Part shown: one piece after another, positions 46,401 to 64,000 of the stretch
How the letters are laid out: every line of letters starts with the position of its first letter
Position numbering within the stretch: the first letter of the stretch is position 1
NCBI RefSeq assembly: GCF_949628215.1
Contig: NC_134311.1
Location: forward strand, 58,760,205-58,824,204
Direction: 5' to 3'
DNA: 64,000 bases
Source of the DNA: Phalacrocorax aristotelis
Taxonomy: Eukaryota; Chordata; Aves; Suliformes; Phalacrocoracidae
Notes under the pieces: model-generated
Database searches by the model: none
What the model was told of the DNA's origin: nothing
Seen by the model: only the letters and a program-made list of their open reading frames with translations
Program-made: the position numbers and the translations under genes

Positions 46401-49400
46401 GCTATAAATTGTCTGAAGTTATGAGGAGAGCTCTGTAATCCAGTGAGCAGTCATATGAGGAAATTGAAGGTCTTGTCCGGCAGACTCGCTGGCTTCCAAA
46501 CTCATATTTACTTCAGTGGGTGTTATATTTGTGGATGGATTGCAGGTTTGGCCTTCTCACAAAAGAGCTTGCAACAAGCAGCTTTTTGAGGCCTTTGGAT
46601 TTTGGGTGCAAGGCAACAAGGCTGAGGCATTGCCTAAACTGAGTGTGTCATACTGAAGGAGAGAAAAGAAGAAACAGTGGTAGGCTGGCTGAAGAGAGAA
46701 CAACTGCACTTCAAGGGAAAGAAGTTTGTCTTAATTCTGAGGGGAGCAAGTCTTGAAGAAACTTTTTGGAGGTCGTAGTAGCGGAATCAAGCAAAACCCA
46801 AACTTCTTGCATTCTGACCCACCTCTGTCCTCTGCCAGGTATCAAAGCTCTTAATGGAGTGCTCAAACAAGTTTTCCGCAGTAGTAGATTTTCTTGTTTT
46901 GAGCTGAAAAGCCCAGTAGTTGAAAATACTTTAAAATGCATAGAAAGTGATTATTATTAGGAAAGTGAATGAGAAGTTTAAATCATATTTTGAAGCTACT
47001 GTGGTTCCAAGGACATGTTTAATGTAAAAGGCCAAGTATTTCCTTGGCATGTGAAGTTCCATGCACTACGTACTGTTTGTGCTGGGTAGCATAGATGTCT
47101 CCATCCAAACAAAAATGATAGAGAAAGCACAAAAAGTAGGCTGTGGCTAAAAGCATGACTGTACTTGGTTAAAGGAAGAATTATTTTGCTGGAAGACTTC
47201 ATGTTTGTTTCATGTATGGCTAATTAATATATGTATAAATTATTAATATTCTTCTTAAATTAGCTCATTTTCAAGCTGATTATACCATGAAAAGTGCATC
47301 TACTTTTATAGATTATAAATTGCATAGAGTACGGTACTTTGAATTGTGTGTAAATTAATGTCTAATTTATAAAACAATTCATAAAAATTGTAGATTATGT
47401 TGGAAAGGATTTAGTGTTCCAGATCAGTGTCTTTGGAGTTCTCTTTGGTACTAATATGTACTTACAGTATAGACTTAGTATTCAGAAAATTACATATAAG
47501 CTGGCCCAGTCCTAGTTTTAAGGTGTCTTGTTAGATTCTGTGATGTACTGTCTCAGGCCAGATCACTGTTCTTTTCATCTCTAAGAACACAGTAAGCTAA
47601 TGCTATCTTTTCCCTCAGTCATGAAACCATATTAAAGTGTATAGCCAGCTGTAGACATGCTGAACAACACTGACACATTTTCAGAAGTTTCAATTTCTAC
47701 TACTTTATACTGAAAATGGATAAAGCATAAAGTCTGGAAAGGTTCAAGGCATGGAGAAATTATAAAACAGTAGTATTGTGTGGAAAAGGCACTCACTTGT
47801 CCTCCACAATTCAGTTTGCTTCTGTGACTGATGGACATCCCCCATCTGAAGGAGGTTAATGCCCCAGCTGGACAGCCTGTCAGAAAAAGATTCCTTTCAA
47901 CAAACCAGGGTAACTCCATGTGGATTCACAGATTTGTCTAGGCATGTCAAACTGCTGGATCCAGACCTTATATATGTTAGCAGAAGTTGGCAGTCTGTTG
48001 TGGCATTGGATAACACAGGACCTTAAAACAATCTGTTTTAGATAATAATCTTGGGAATGTTGCTTGTAGTAACCTACAAGCTGGGGCATTCAGCTTGTTT
48101 CTTAAATTCATGGTGTTTTCTCAAAACCTTTTGCTGGTCATTCTTATGCTTTAATGATATTTCTTATGCTTTGGAGCAGAAGTGTAATTTGCAAACTGTT
48201 CAACTACAGTAGCTACAAAACTAAAAAAAAATAAATTCCTTTTAATTCCTTAAAAGGGCATTATTTCAATCTCCTTTTTTCAACTGAAATTGTGTTTTGC
48301 TCAAATAGTAGATTATAAGCCAAAAACAGGATTTAGGATGTTGTTTGGATATAATAGCGTAATTCCCACTGTTAATCGGGCAATGCTGAATGCGTATACA
48401 ATGGAAGCATCTCTAGGCACATGAATTTTGTAAACTCAATAAATGCTGGTTGTCACTGACATAGGTACTTTTTATGTACAAAATTCAGAGTCCTTTTTAA
48501 AAATCAGTCACTGTGGTTCAACAAGACTACTTGTATCAGTTGAATATTGGGAGAACAATGTTTTGTTCACAAGCCAAATTATTATGTTATGTTTAAAATG
48601 GTGTATGTATGCCAGACTTATGTGAAGGGCACATGCATGGCAATTGCCTTTCCCAGTGTTTATTTACTCACTTGGCTAGCTGCAGCAATTGGCTGCATAC
48701 ATGCTCTGGCTACCTGGTGGTAGATGTAAGTTAAAATTTATTTGCAGCTCCTCAATGAAATATTATTAAAATCTCTCTTTTCTTAAGCCATCGTAGTGTT
48801 TGGGCAGATGAGATCACATGTCAGCTAGGCATGGGAAAAATTAGTGATACTCTCCTAACCTTTTTCATGGCTCTTACCTGAAGGAATTGTGGTCATAGTT
48901 TGCAGGCATTAGTAATAGTTTTTTGTGTATTTGCTTCTGCAAATACGCAATTTGTATAGAGAATTAATGCTGCAATTAAATGTTGTTTCTGGCATCTGAA
49001 TTGACTCACTCCCACTGAGGTCATCTCACTGCTTAAAACTGTCAGTTTCTGTATCTGATAAGTCTCATTCATGCTTAGACTTGTTGACCTGGCTGGACTT
49101 AAGTACCAACATGAAGAATGTATGCTCTGGAGTAATCAGATTTAGGTGAAGACCCACTCTGTTGCAGAGACAGAGCCACAGGTTGAATGGTACCTCTGTC
49201 TCCTCAGGCTTGGCACAAAGTGGACAGCCTGATGGTGGTGGCCAGAACCACTCTGCCGGGCTCCTTTCCTTTGGGAACATAATACCAGAGCTTATAATGG
49301 CTCAGGATTTGCTTGAACCCAGATGTCTGACATCCAGACTGGATGCAGTCCAGACTGCCAAGGTTCTTTCTGCACATCTGGCAAACCCAGTTACAATTTG

Positions 49401-51064
49401 GTTTATATTTTCAATACTGTTTGAACAGCAGTGTACCAGTAAATGATTTATTTTCTAGTAAAATCTTAGACTCTAAGTAACAAGAAGGCATTGTGAAGGG
49501 AATTTGATCCCAGCATCTTCCAGGTAAATGTAGACCCTGATGTTACCTTCTTGAGTAAATAACTGAGTTCATAATGAAAAATACCATGGAAGAGGAACAC
49601 TTACTGTTACAGTCACTTATGTAAGGAATGTGTAACTGAAAGCTGCAGTGTGTTCACACATATAATTTCAAAATCTATAGTAGAAAACACTGTTCTTTGG
49701 AAAACACTGTTCTTTCTGATGTGTTATACCGGTTTTCTTATTTTGTAAGTTTTGTCTTGTTACTGAAATCAGGTTATTCCAGGAGTGAAGAACAGCAGGC
49801 ATTTGATGTACAAACTAGCAGCAGGATGAAGCTTTGACCAAGAGTACAATGGCAAGCCCCGAACTTAGAAACAGCTTTAGGATATTCAGAGCAGATATAG
49901 AGCAAGTGGTCTTATGGCTGATGGATTATAGAGGTCTCATTGGAGGGAGAAAATAACCCCTTTAAAAAGAGGCTCATGCATAGTACTTGCTTTACAGATC
50001 AAAGGTGTAGTAGAAATTTGTGATTTATCAAATCATGATGTAAACGCAGAAGTTCCTGCTTCCAGTCTTCTACCTGATGAGTAGCTCTTTCTCCTGATGT
50101 AGAAAGTTCATACATTCAGAATTTTCTAGATACAGATACCAGAATTTTTAATTTAGCAAATACAGCTGTAGGAGTCTGTCAGGGCTTATTCCCCAATATT
50201 TCTATATCTGAAAGGATCCCCAGACTGGATATTCTGCTAAAGTTCAGTTTTAATTGCTAAAGGTTCAGGAAATTGCATACTTGGCTTGAAATCTCCCCTT
50301 TTTTCCATAAACCACTTCCTGTTTGGAAGAAGCTGAATTCATAAATGTGCAAGTTATGAGACACAATATCTACTATTCTGCGTTGCAGTATGAGGGAAAA
50401 AATGTTCATTTGTTATGGAGAATGTCTGGTGCATGGTCTGCAACATCTCGTATTTGCCAGATTTGTGGCAGGACCTTTTAAGGAATAAATGCTTTGTAGA
50501 TAGTGTATCCTAAGTTAATATTAATAACTAGCTCAGTTTTGGAATTAGCATCTGTATATAAAATGCTGAGTGGTTTCCCTGAATATACATTCTAAAATTA
50601 ATCCTTCATGCTGTTTTTCTTCGATGCAGTACGTGGCTTTAAGCATCTACCGGTATGGCATCATGGAGGGATATTGGTTTCACCGTTTGAGCAAGGCCAT
50701 TTTGGCTTGGCATCACTTATAATGGATATGAATTATGTAGTTTTGGAACATCTCTGTGAAGAGGTTATTTGTCATATACTCAGAATAGCTTTTGCTTTCT
50801 TACCACATCCACCAAAGATGATGGGAAAGAACTCCAGAAATAGGGCAATGATATTTTTATTCTTATTGTGTTGCTTAGAGGTGCTTACTGCTCCCACTAA
50901 AATCAGGGGAGGAGAGGTGGTTTACGCATTGTTTTCTGTGTTGGCTTATAGTTGTGCATTACTTCAGAGATAGATGATAGTCAAATGTTTTTAAAGTTAA
51001 GCTTTTTAATAGGAGTTTTTTATTGTCTTTTGCAAGCTTTTATTTTCTTATTTTCTTCTTTAAG
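43454..51064 (+). other. ADAMTS6 intron between coding exons 2 and 3, nothing recognised
   Basis: A 7.6-kb phase-0 intron. No CR1, LTR or other gene is recognised, which makes it the longest stretch of the gene without a visible transposon. An open frame at 50608-50973 has no splice or family support. Confidence 0.7.
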
Positions 51065-51233
51065 CATGGAGTCATTGCTACAGAAGATGAAGAGTATTTT
51101 ATTGAACCTTTAAGGAATATTACAGAAGATTCTAGTAACTTTAATTATGGAAACGGACATCCTCATGTTATATACAAAAAATCTACCATGCACCAGCAAC
51201 ATCTCTATGATCACAGTCACTGTGGAGTCTCAG
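51065..51233 (+). CDS. ADAMTS6: ADAMTS6 coding exon 3: end of prodomain with cysteine switch
   Basis: This encodes residues 155-210 plus one base of codon 211, beginning [16 protein letters not shown]. Cys207 in the HSHCGVS segment is the family's cysteine-switch residue, which coordinates the catalytic zinc in the latent enzyme. An NIT sequon lies at residues 172-174. The acceptor has a long pyrimidine tract (TTTTCTTCTTTAAG) and the donor is TCAG|GTAAATG, phase 1. Only scattered differences from the mammalian protein are apparent. Confidence 0.97.
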
Positions 51234-53982
51234 GTAAATGAGTATGAGTGTCATTGCTTTTAAAAAGTTATAACTTAAGATGTATTTTAAAATCTTGCTT
51301 GGTTCACAAGTAAGACACAGTGGAGAAATTAGCAATGGGGAGGCCTCCTTTTGGACAATGCAGTGTGCCCTGGTGAAAAGTAGTTTTGATTTTTTTTCAG
51401 ATTCAGATCAGGAGTATAGTGTCTTTCAAAAACTGAGACACTGGGAGTAAGCCTTGTTTTATGCCTGTGTTGTGTACAGTGGTAGTAATGAGCACAGGCT
51501 TCCTGAAAATGTGTTATAGGTGTACTTCATTCCCCACTGGAAAGCGTGATTGAGTGACTGAGTATACAGCTCAATGTTTAGTAAGTGTTCCATCTCATTT
51601 GAGGGAAACTTGACATGTAATAAATGTTAGCGTTATGATTAGTAATACATTTGGAACTGGAGTCTACATCTTTCTTGTTTACAGAGGTTTATGGTGTTTT
51701 GATACTGGCTTTTGGTTCAGTGGGTTAACACTGTTCTGTAATAGTCGAATATGTCATTTACAGGTGCCTTATGGGAAGGATTATATAGTTCTGATTGAGA
51801 GATATTTTCCTTGTAAAGCAGTTTTTACTTCCACAAATACACTTTTCAAGTACTGTTTGACACAATTTTCACTTGATTAAACCGAAGCTGAAAACTAACT
51901 TCTTGAAGACAGCATGGAAGAAATCTGACAAGTTATTTTAAAGCACTAAAATAATGGTTGGGGTTTTTTTTTTTTTTTTTACATAATAGAAAAATGTTCT
52001 AACCTTGTCATTTGTTTATATCTCAGACATAGCTTGTTCTTAAAAGTTCAGTCCTGGACAGTTGTATTCCATGAGATTCAGTGCAGAGGGCAGGCTGACA
52101 AATACAAATCTTAAAATAAAATAATACCACTGTTGATTGATGTAACTTATTTCAGCTTCTTTTGGAGGTTGTAACTTTTAATGGCACCAGCTGACTAAAC
52201 TTATAGTACAAATTGTCTGCAAAGGCCCATGCTTTGGAGATGGTTTTTCCTGAGTGTTTTGGTTAACTGTGTTTAGGGAATGTCAGACTTTATGCATGTA
52301 GCTTCTGTTTTAGTTTGGAAGCATTATTCCAGCATCGTGCTTTTAATATGGCAAAACAAGTTTCCTAGCTATTACAGCCTGCTGATTTTAAATGAGAGTA
52401 CTACTCTATGTTCATTTTGTAGGGAAAGCCTCTTGAAGTAAGTGGAAGGATTATGAAATGTAGGATGATGCAATTTTTACCATTAGTATATCCCTAGAAA
52501 AAGAAAGGATATTGGCCTCTGTCAGTTGTTGTCTTCTAGATTAATGCTTTAGGAACTCATTCTCCTCCAAGTGGGGATGAAGTAGTGGCAGCTAGTTTGG
52601 TCAGGTTGCATTCAGTCGTTCTGGTGGTATCTGTTGTATGGGTCATAGGTTGGTCAGAGTTATGCATCTTATGTGCAGTTATTCCTTTGCATATTTGATG
52701 CTGCCTTTGTTCTTGGAAGGTCCTGTGCATTTAATGAGGTTTCATATCTGTCACATCATGAAGTCCTTAATTACTGAAATGCTAAAGCACTGCTTTTTAC
52801 AAGCCTGAGACTACTGTCATGCTCATTCATCAGTTTCTCCTTTTCCCATTCTTCTGTGTACTACTTCCACTCCTTGAAAACTTCTGAAAAGATTTGCTTT
52901 CCCCAAAACTGCAAGGTCTTTCTTTTCCAGATGATATGCTATTTTAATGTTCTTCTCATGAGTGCCAAAACCTCTTGAGCTTTTTTTCTGAGCATTGTTG
53001 TAGCTTTATCCCAAAGTACATGGCATCCAAAGTATCCCCAGAATATCTAAAAAGTAAACCCAAATATTAATTTTCAATGTCACAGCTTCCAGACCCTAGG
53101 ACGAAAGCCAGATTTACAGTAATCTTTGCGGCATTTGGCTGGTTTTGGAAGTTTTGAGCAGTCCAGTTTTGTGTTTTAAAATGTAATTGTAACAAACCTG
53201 TAGCTGCCTTTTGACAGTATATAATTTATTTTGTCTGGAGAATGATTTAAGCTTTACCTTCGGAACAGTTTTGCCAGTATAATATGCTGGGAGGAATCTG
53301 CTTGTGTAGCTGTGTCACTCCTCATGGTCTGGCAAGTTTCCCCTACTGTAATCTAGACCTAAATTTATCACGTACCTGTTCTGTATCAGGGAAATGGTCA
53401 GGATTTTAAAGTGTTGATAGAGGCAAGGGGAGTGTTATTTCAGATCTTTCTGAGAAAAGTTGTAATAATTGATAGAAAGTGGTGTGGGGAATTTGGTGAA
53501 AGGATGATCAGAATAGGTTGGGATGAGCAAGTGATGGACTACTTCATAGTAGATAGTAGAATTATGGTAGATCATACAAGAGAAGAATTGTAGAGGGAGG
53601 GAAATTCAGATAACATTGGATAAACTTTCATAACTTAAATTAGATTTTAAGCAGTTAGACATAAGGATGTTTAAAAAATAAAATAAGTTAAATTACTATT
53701 TCATGTATGTATCATCACCAAGTTAACTATGTTTTATTAAATATAGCTGAAATGATTAAGGCCTGGGTAAGAAGTTGACCACCATCAAATTGCAATTGCT
53801 TCAATGGGATTTAAGGCTACTTAGTTATTTAACAAAATGCTGCATTTGGTGGGTAGGACTGAGAAACAACAAAAGTTATATATGAAAACTACAGTGGCAG
53901 ATTGTTTAGGGATGGCTCTACTATATGCTGATGTAGTGGTTTTAGTTGTACCAGAACTTACAGCCGGTATATTCTAAAACAG
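51234..53982 (+). other. ADAMTS6 intron between coding exons 3 and 4, left part
   Basis: There is nothing recognised apart from a poly-T run at about 51965-51980. The intron continues through the CR1 pair to 59255. Confidence 0.7.
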
Positions 53983-56048
53983 AATCATAGAATGGTTTGA
54001 GTTGAAAGGGACCTTTAAACATCATATAGTCCAAGCCCCCTGCAATGAGTAGGGACATCTTCAACTAGATCAGGTTGCTCAAAGTCCTGTCCAACTTGAC
54101 CTTGAATGTTTCCAGGGATGGGACATCTACCACCTCTCTGGGAAACCTATTCCCATGTTTTACCACCCTCATTGTAAAAACTTTCTCCTTATACACAGTC
54201 TGAATCCTTGTCCTATCACTACAGGCCCCGCTACAAAGTCTGTCTGCATCTTTTTCGTAGTCCCCCCTTGAGGTATTGAAAGGCTGAATAAGGTGTCCCT
54301 GCAGCCTCCTCTTCACTAGTCTGGACAACCCCAACTCTCTCAGACTTTCCTCACAGGAGAGGTGCTCCAGCCCTCGGATCATTTTTGTGGCCCTCCTCTG
54401 GACCCGCTCTAACAGGTCTATGTCTTTCCTGTGCTGATGACCCCAATGCTGGATGCAGTACTCCAGGTGGGATCTGAGTAGAGGGGAAGAAATACCTCCC
54501 TTGACCTGCTGTCCATGCTTCTTTTGATGCAACCCAGGATCCAGTTGGCTTTTTGGGCTGTGAGTGCACATTGACAGCTCATGTCCAGCTTTTTGTCCAG
54601 CGGTACCCCCAAATCCTTCTCAGCAGGGCTGTCCTCAGTCTACTCATCTCCCATGCTGGATCCATGTTTGGGATTGACCTGACAGGTACAGGACCTTGCA
54701 CTTGACCTTGTTGAACATCCTGAGGTTCTCACAGGCCCACCTCTCCAGCCTGTCAAGGTCCCTCTGGATGGCATCCCATTCCTCTAGAGTATCAACTGCA
54801 TCACTCAGTTTGTTGTCATCTGCAAACTTGCTGAGGGTGCACTCGATCCCACTGTCCATATCATTGATGAAGATATTAAACAGTACTGGTCCCAATACGG
54901 ACACCTGAGGAACACCACTTGTCACAGATCTCCATCTGGACATTGAGCCATTGACTGCAACTCTTTGAGTGCAACCATCCAGCCAATTCTTTATCCACTG
55001 AAAAGTCTACCCATCAAATCCATATCTCTCCAATTTAGAGAGAAGGATGTTGTGGGTGACTGTGTCTGGACAGAAGTCCAGACAGATGACATCTGTAACT
55101 CCTCCCTTGTCCACTCATGTACTCACTCCGTCTCAGAAGGCTGTTAGGTTGGTCAGGCAGGACTTGCCCTTGGTGAAGCCATGCTGGCTGTCTCAGTCAC
55201 CTCCCTGTCCTCCACATGCCTTAGCATAGCTTCTAGGAGGATCTGTTCCATGACCTTCCCAGGCACAGATGTGAGGCTGACAGGTTGGCAGTTCCCCGGG
55301 TCCTCCTTTCTACCCTTTTTTAAAAATGGGTGCAATGTTTCCCCTTTTTCCAGTCCCCAGGGACTTCACCTGACTGCCATGACTTTTCAAATATGATGGA
55401 GAGTGACTTGGCAATGACATCAGCCCATTCCCTCAGGACTCTGGGATGCATCTCGTGAGGTCCCATAGATGTCTGTATGTTCAGGTTCCTCGGGTGTTGT
55501 CAAACCTGATTTTCTCTTACAGTGGGAGGGACTTTGTTCCCCCAGCCCCTGTCTTGTGGTCCATCCACTTGAGAGGTGTAGGAAGAGAGGCTGCCAATGA
55601 AGACTGAGGCAAAAATATAGTTGAGTACCTCAGCCTTCTCCTTGTCCATTTTTACCAGTTTGCCAGTCATGTTCATCAGGGGGGTTTGCTTACTTTGACT
55701 TTCCTTGTCTGGCTGACATACCCGTAGAGGCCCTCTTATTCTTGCAAGTTCAGCTCCAGCTGTGCCTTTGTCTTCCTGACCCCATCCCTGCACAACTGAG
55801 CAGTGTCCCCGTACTATTCCCAAGATACCTGTTCCTGCTTCCACTGCCTGTGCATTTCCTTCTTGCCCTTTAGTTGGACCAGCAGGTCTTGACTCATCCA
55901 TGCTGGTCTCTTGCCTTCCTTTCCTGATTTGTTACACCTGGGGATTGAGAGCTCTTGTTTTCTATGGAAAGTGTCCTTAAAGATCAGCCAGCTCTGTTCT
56001 GCTCCCTTGCCCCTGGGGGTCCTATTGACTAACTCCCTGAAGAGCTGG
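53983..56048 (-). mobile_element. CR1 LINE, linker, RT and 3' end (minus strand, intronic)
   Basis: At 2.07 kb this is the longest CR1 in the window. On the minus strand it runs from the endonuclease-RT linker (WMDESRPAGPTKGQ-like, about 55890) through the RT ([19 protein letters not shown] near 55290-55230; [13 protein letters not shown] and FADDNKLSD near 54890-54810) to the C-terminus and the CR1 3' signature at about 53983-54040. Frameshifts and stops break the ORF throughout. It is inserted antisense to ADAMTS6. Confidence 0.95.
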
Positions 56049-56177
56049 AAAATGCAAATATGCTTATATATACATTAAATGATCTTAAAATAGTAAGAAA
56101 AAGCAGCACATGATGCTTTGCTTCAAAGTATTCTCATGGTTGCATCTTAAATAAGTAGCTTTCTATTGTGTTTTGAG

Positions 56178-56811
56178 ATCTCAACATGAGCGAACAGTGT
56201 GCTGCTGCGGTCAAGAAGGCCAACAGGATGCTGGGTTGCATCAAAAAGGGCATCGCCAGCAGAGAGAAAGAAGTCATTATCCCGCTCTACTCGGTGCTTG
56301 TCAGGCCACACCTGGAGTACTGTGTGCAGTTCTGGTCCCCGCTATACAAAAAGGATGTGGACAGGCTGGAAGGGGTCCAGAGAAGGGCCACAAAGATGAT
56401 CAGAGGACTGGGAAGCTGCCACACGAGGATAGGCTGGGAGAACTGGGTTTGTTCAGCCTTGAGAAAAGGAGGCTCAGAGGGGATCTCATCACCATGTGCC
56501 AGTACTTAAGGGGTAGCTACAAAGGAGACTCCCTTTTTACAAGGAGTCCCGTGGAGAGGACAAGGGGGAACGGATACAAGTTGCTCTTGGGGAGATTCTG
56601 GTTAGACACAAGAGGAAAATTTTTCACAGTGAGGACAGTCACCATTGGAATAATCTCCCCAGGGAAGTGGTTGACTCGGCCATGTTGGACACCTTCAGGA
56701 GTTGCCTGGACAGGGTGCTGGGCCATCTTGTCTAGGCTGTGCTCTTCCTAGAAAGGATGGACTAGATGATCCCTGAAGTCCCTTCCAACCTGTGATTCTG
56801 TGATCTGTGAT
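56178..56811 (+). mobile_element. CR1 LINE, 3' fragment (plus strand, intronic)
   Basis: A 5'-truncated CR1 starts at [19 protein letters not shown] and keeps one frame open for about 108 codons before breaking. It ends with GGACTAGATGATCCCTGAAG and ATTCTGTGATCTGTGATC. It lies about 130 bp right of the minus-strand CR1, in the opposite orientation. Its closest relative in the window is the copy at 22051-22542. Confidence 0.95.
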
Positions 56812-59255
56812 CTTTTTCTGTCTGTGTTCTCTCTCCATCTTCACCTACACCCAACACCTTTAGATAACTGACTTAGGAAAACTTCGGTACCATAGCTGTG
56901 TACTCCACGTCTACATGCATTTGGATTTCTTTTCAGGTGCAAATTAAAACCTAATGCCCTGCTTTCATGTTATAAAAATTTTTAATATACATTTTCATAC
57001 ATAAGACAGTTAAATATAAATATTAATATTATAAATTTAACATAAATATTAAAAAATTATATATAAATGATGTAATTTTAATAACATAAAAATAATAATT
57101 TGGGGTTAATTACAGTGTTTTTGAGTGTTTTTTATTTTCATATTTGCTTTTTTACTTCCTGATACCTATGTTCAATGCTAATGAATTTAAAATTTTTTTT
57201 TCTTTTTTAATCTAGGAATATGGTGGAAAAATCACATAACGTGCCATAGAACTGTTTTTGTTAAATATATTACAAACTTGTATTGATGTGTTTTACCTTA
57301 CTAAAATTCAGTCAGCATCCTTTAGTGTTTTTAAAGTAAAACAGCATAAGAATTGATATATCCTGGAGCGTGAGCCTAAGTATTCAGGATTGTTTCCAGC
57401 TTTCCCATTACTCTGAGAACAGCTGAAGCCTAATCTTCTCATCTGATAAGAAAAGGAGAAATGTTTGTTCTTGTGAAGTCTTCTGAGACCTTTGTTCGAA
57501 AGACGCTATCAAGATGAGTCCAAATAATATTTTTTCCTCTGAAAGTTTCTGTATGAGCTCAAATATTTAGAATAGATTTGCATCTTTGAGTAAAAAATTA
57601 TGAATGAATGTGGAAGCATTATTGCATTTCGAAAGTACCTCTAGTACTCTAAGAGCATCAGAAACCCTCAAACATCACAATTTTTTATTTGAAGAGTGGA
57701 TTTTTAAACATTGTAGTACAGAAGCTGTCAGAGAAAATTTAAGACATTCCTAAATCACCACTTAAGTGAGATGAAAATCTTTGAATAATAAAAGCAACTT
57801 TGAATTTCCTACAATAGAGATGAAAACCAGGAAAAAGCTTAGTATTCATTGTAGAATCCTCAACAGGCTTTATCATTTGATAAGGTTTTTTAGAATAGAT
57901 TATACCAATTGCAGAATGAGGACAGCTTTGTTCCTGGCATTTTTTTAATGACAAGGTTTATTTTCATTTTTTGACTTTTCTAAGACGTGCACCATTTAAA
58001 GCCAGCACTGTGGCCTCAAAAATTATAAAACACTGCAACAGTGGGAATGCTGAAGCTTTGTATTGACCTGAACTTACATTCTTTGTTGTGTAGTTATTGC
58101 TCTCTGAGAATAGCGTGCTTAGTTGAATTGCATAAAGTATTGCTTTATGGAAGTTACTGGTCCTATCTCAGCTCATCCTTAGCTGAACCCATTTTAGTAG
58201 AGGTAAGGATGCATCTCAGGAATCGCTCACTTTGAGTAGTCCTGTTCAGACAACTACAAATGTATCTAGCTGTTAACATTCTTATGCTTATCCATAACTA
58301 GCAAGAATACTGTAGATATTTTGAAATCCTACTTAGGTAAAACTAGACTAATAATATATTGTGGAAATTTTAAGCTTGAGACCTGTGCAGGCCTTTGTGA
58401 AGAAGAGATATTTAATACACCCAACAATGCCACTTATGCAGGCAAGGGTGGGTTCAATTTTGTCCTGAGGACAGGAATTAAAATTCAGTTTGTATTGTTG
58501 GTTTTGCTGGTAATCACAGCTGTCTGCATTTTTAATAATCCATCTCTTGCATGCAAGAAATATTTTTTTCTATATATTTATATGAAAGAAGTACCAGAAC
58601 AACATATTTGAATTAAAATTAGTGTTAAAAATAACTATAGCAATTATCCCATGTCAGGCTGTTTTAAAATTCCCATTATAGTTAATCCATGAGGTAGATA
58701 AAACATAATCTGTTAGCTTTCCAAAAAGAAAATTAATTTATTTGGCCCCAAAACTGTGAGGCATGTAAGCATAATTGCCTTTAGAGTTTCACGGGAGGAA
58801 GAAAGCTTTTTTTGGTGCCTTATCATTGAGTTTAATTCCTTAGTATATTTTGATACCTTTTACGTTAATTTTGAATATTTGGTTTCCAGTACGTTTTTTC
58901 CAAATGTTATAACGGTCTTGTTCTTACTCTTAAAATTCTGAAGTGTGCTGGTGATTAATGATAACGGACCTTTATTATTAACATAGATGTGCAGAAGCAG
59001 ATCCGTTAGGAGAATAATTATGATTTATTTTCCTAAGTCAATCTAATTAGAATTGAGAATATTAGAACTCAAAGTTGGTTTTCCATTATACGAGGGATTT
59101 AAAATAATAAAAAAATTAATACATTTAATTTTTCTTTGCCTCAAGAAAGACTTCTTTTTGGAAGCTCGAAAATGGTAATCTCCACACAAAACAGCAGCAT
59201 TTGAATGAGTTTTACTAGTTACCCCTCTGAAGTGTTTAATTATTTTTGTTCCTAG
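56812..59255 (+). other. ADAMTS6 intron between coding exons 3 and 4, right part
   Basis: No gene or named repeat is recognised. A very AT-rich low-complexity stretch lies at about 56970-57110. The intron ends in TTTTTGTTCCTAG at 59255. Confidence 0.7.
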
Positions 59256-59470
59256 ACCTCCCAAGAAGTGGTAAGCCTTGGTGGATGAGTGATGCATCTG
59301 CTTTTCCAACTTTGCTTCCAGTTAATGACACATTAAGTAGTCATAGTCGACAGAAGAGATCAGTAAGCCTTGAACGGTTTGTGGAAACGCTGGTAGTAGC
59401 AGACAAAATGATGGTGGGATACCATGGTCGCAAAGACATTGAACACTACATTTTGAGTGTAATGAATATT
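59256..59470 (+). CDS. ADAMTS6: ADAMTS6 coding exon 4: furin site and start of metalloprotease domain
   Basis: This encodes residues 211-282. The activation motif RQKR|SV at residues 242-245 separates the prodomain from the catalytic domain. The mature enzyme would begin [18 protein letters not shown], a strongly conserved ADAMTS start. An NDT sequon is at 234-236. The stretch between the prodomain and the furin site looks the least conserved against mammals. The acceptor is CCTAG|AC and the donor is AATATT|GTAAGT, phase 0. Confidence 0.97.

Positions 59471-64000
<4,530 letters not shown>

Noticed and set aside
50608-50973. 121-codon open frame shortly before ADAMTS6 coding exon 3
   Set aside because: It lies in the intron, shows no protein family feature, and has no plausible splice link in frame with the neighbouring exons. 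The length is compatible with chance.

Overview
The window looks like avian nuclear DNA. Its interspersed repeats are mostly CR1 LINE fragments that end in the CR1 3' signature (ATTCTRTG units). There are also two degraded endogenous retroviral loci, and one recognisable host gene with vertebrate-type splice sites. There is no bacterial or plasmid content. I recognise the host gene as ADAMTS6, a secreted zinc metalloprotease, on the + strand. Only its 5' part is present. In chicken this gene is on chromosome Z; placing this window there is inference.

Layout. 1-3102: AT-rich DNA with no gene recognised. 3103-7565: a nested repeat cluster. It holds a minus-strand CR1 3' end, then a small minus-strand LTR provirus with a degenerate ~48-bp minisatellite (about 12 units) inside it, then a plus-strand CR1 reverse-transcriptase fragment and a minus-strand CR1 endonuclease fragment. 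7566-11861: nothing recognised. 11862-16459: a 5'-truncated class I (gammaretrovirus-like) ERV with pol, env scraps and a 3' LTR. A CR1 split that LTR and left a candidate 8-bp target duplication. 16460-34900: mostly unremarkable AT-rich DNA with two CR1 copies (22051-22542 and 29505-31058).

34900-39060: a compound CpG island. At 36191-36255 it has a tight E-box / NRF1 / CRE cluster, and at 37557/37558 a consensus splice donor. This is the likely ADAMTS6 promoter and untranslated first exon.

41920-60742: six exons carrying codons 1-358 of ADAMTS6. They encode the signal peptide, the prodomain with cysteine switch and furin site, and the first part of the reprolysin catalytic domain. All junctions are GT-AG and the phases agree across every junction. 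The HExxH zinc-site exon and all ancillary domains lie beyond the right edge. The introns carry an old CR1 relic (40075-40440) and an inverted CR1 pair (53983-56048 minus, 56178-56811 plus).

I found no operon-like system, CRISPR array, tRNA or rRNA, and nothing that demands a new molecular system. The observations most worth a second look are the minisatellite-cored, apparently non-autonomous LTR element, the promoter motif cluster, the three upstream ORFs before the ADAMTS6 start codon, and the nested CR1-in-LTR insertion. All family calls come from reading the sequence; no database search was run.
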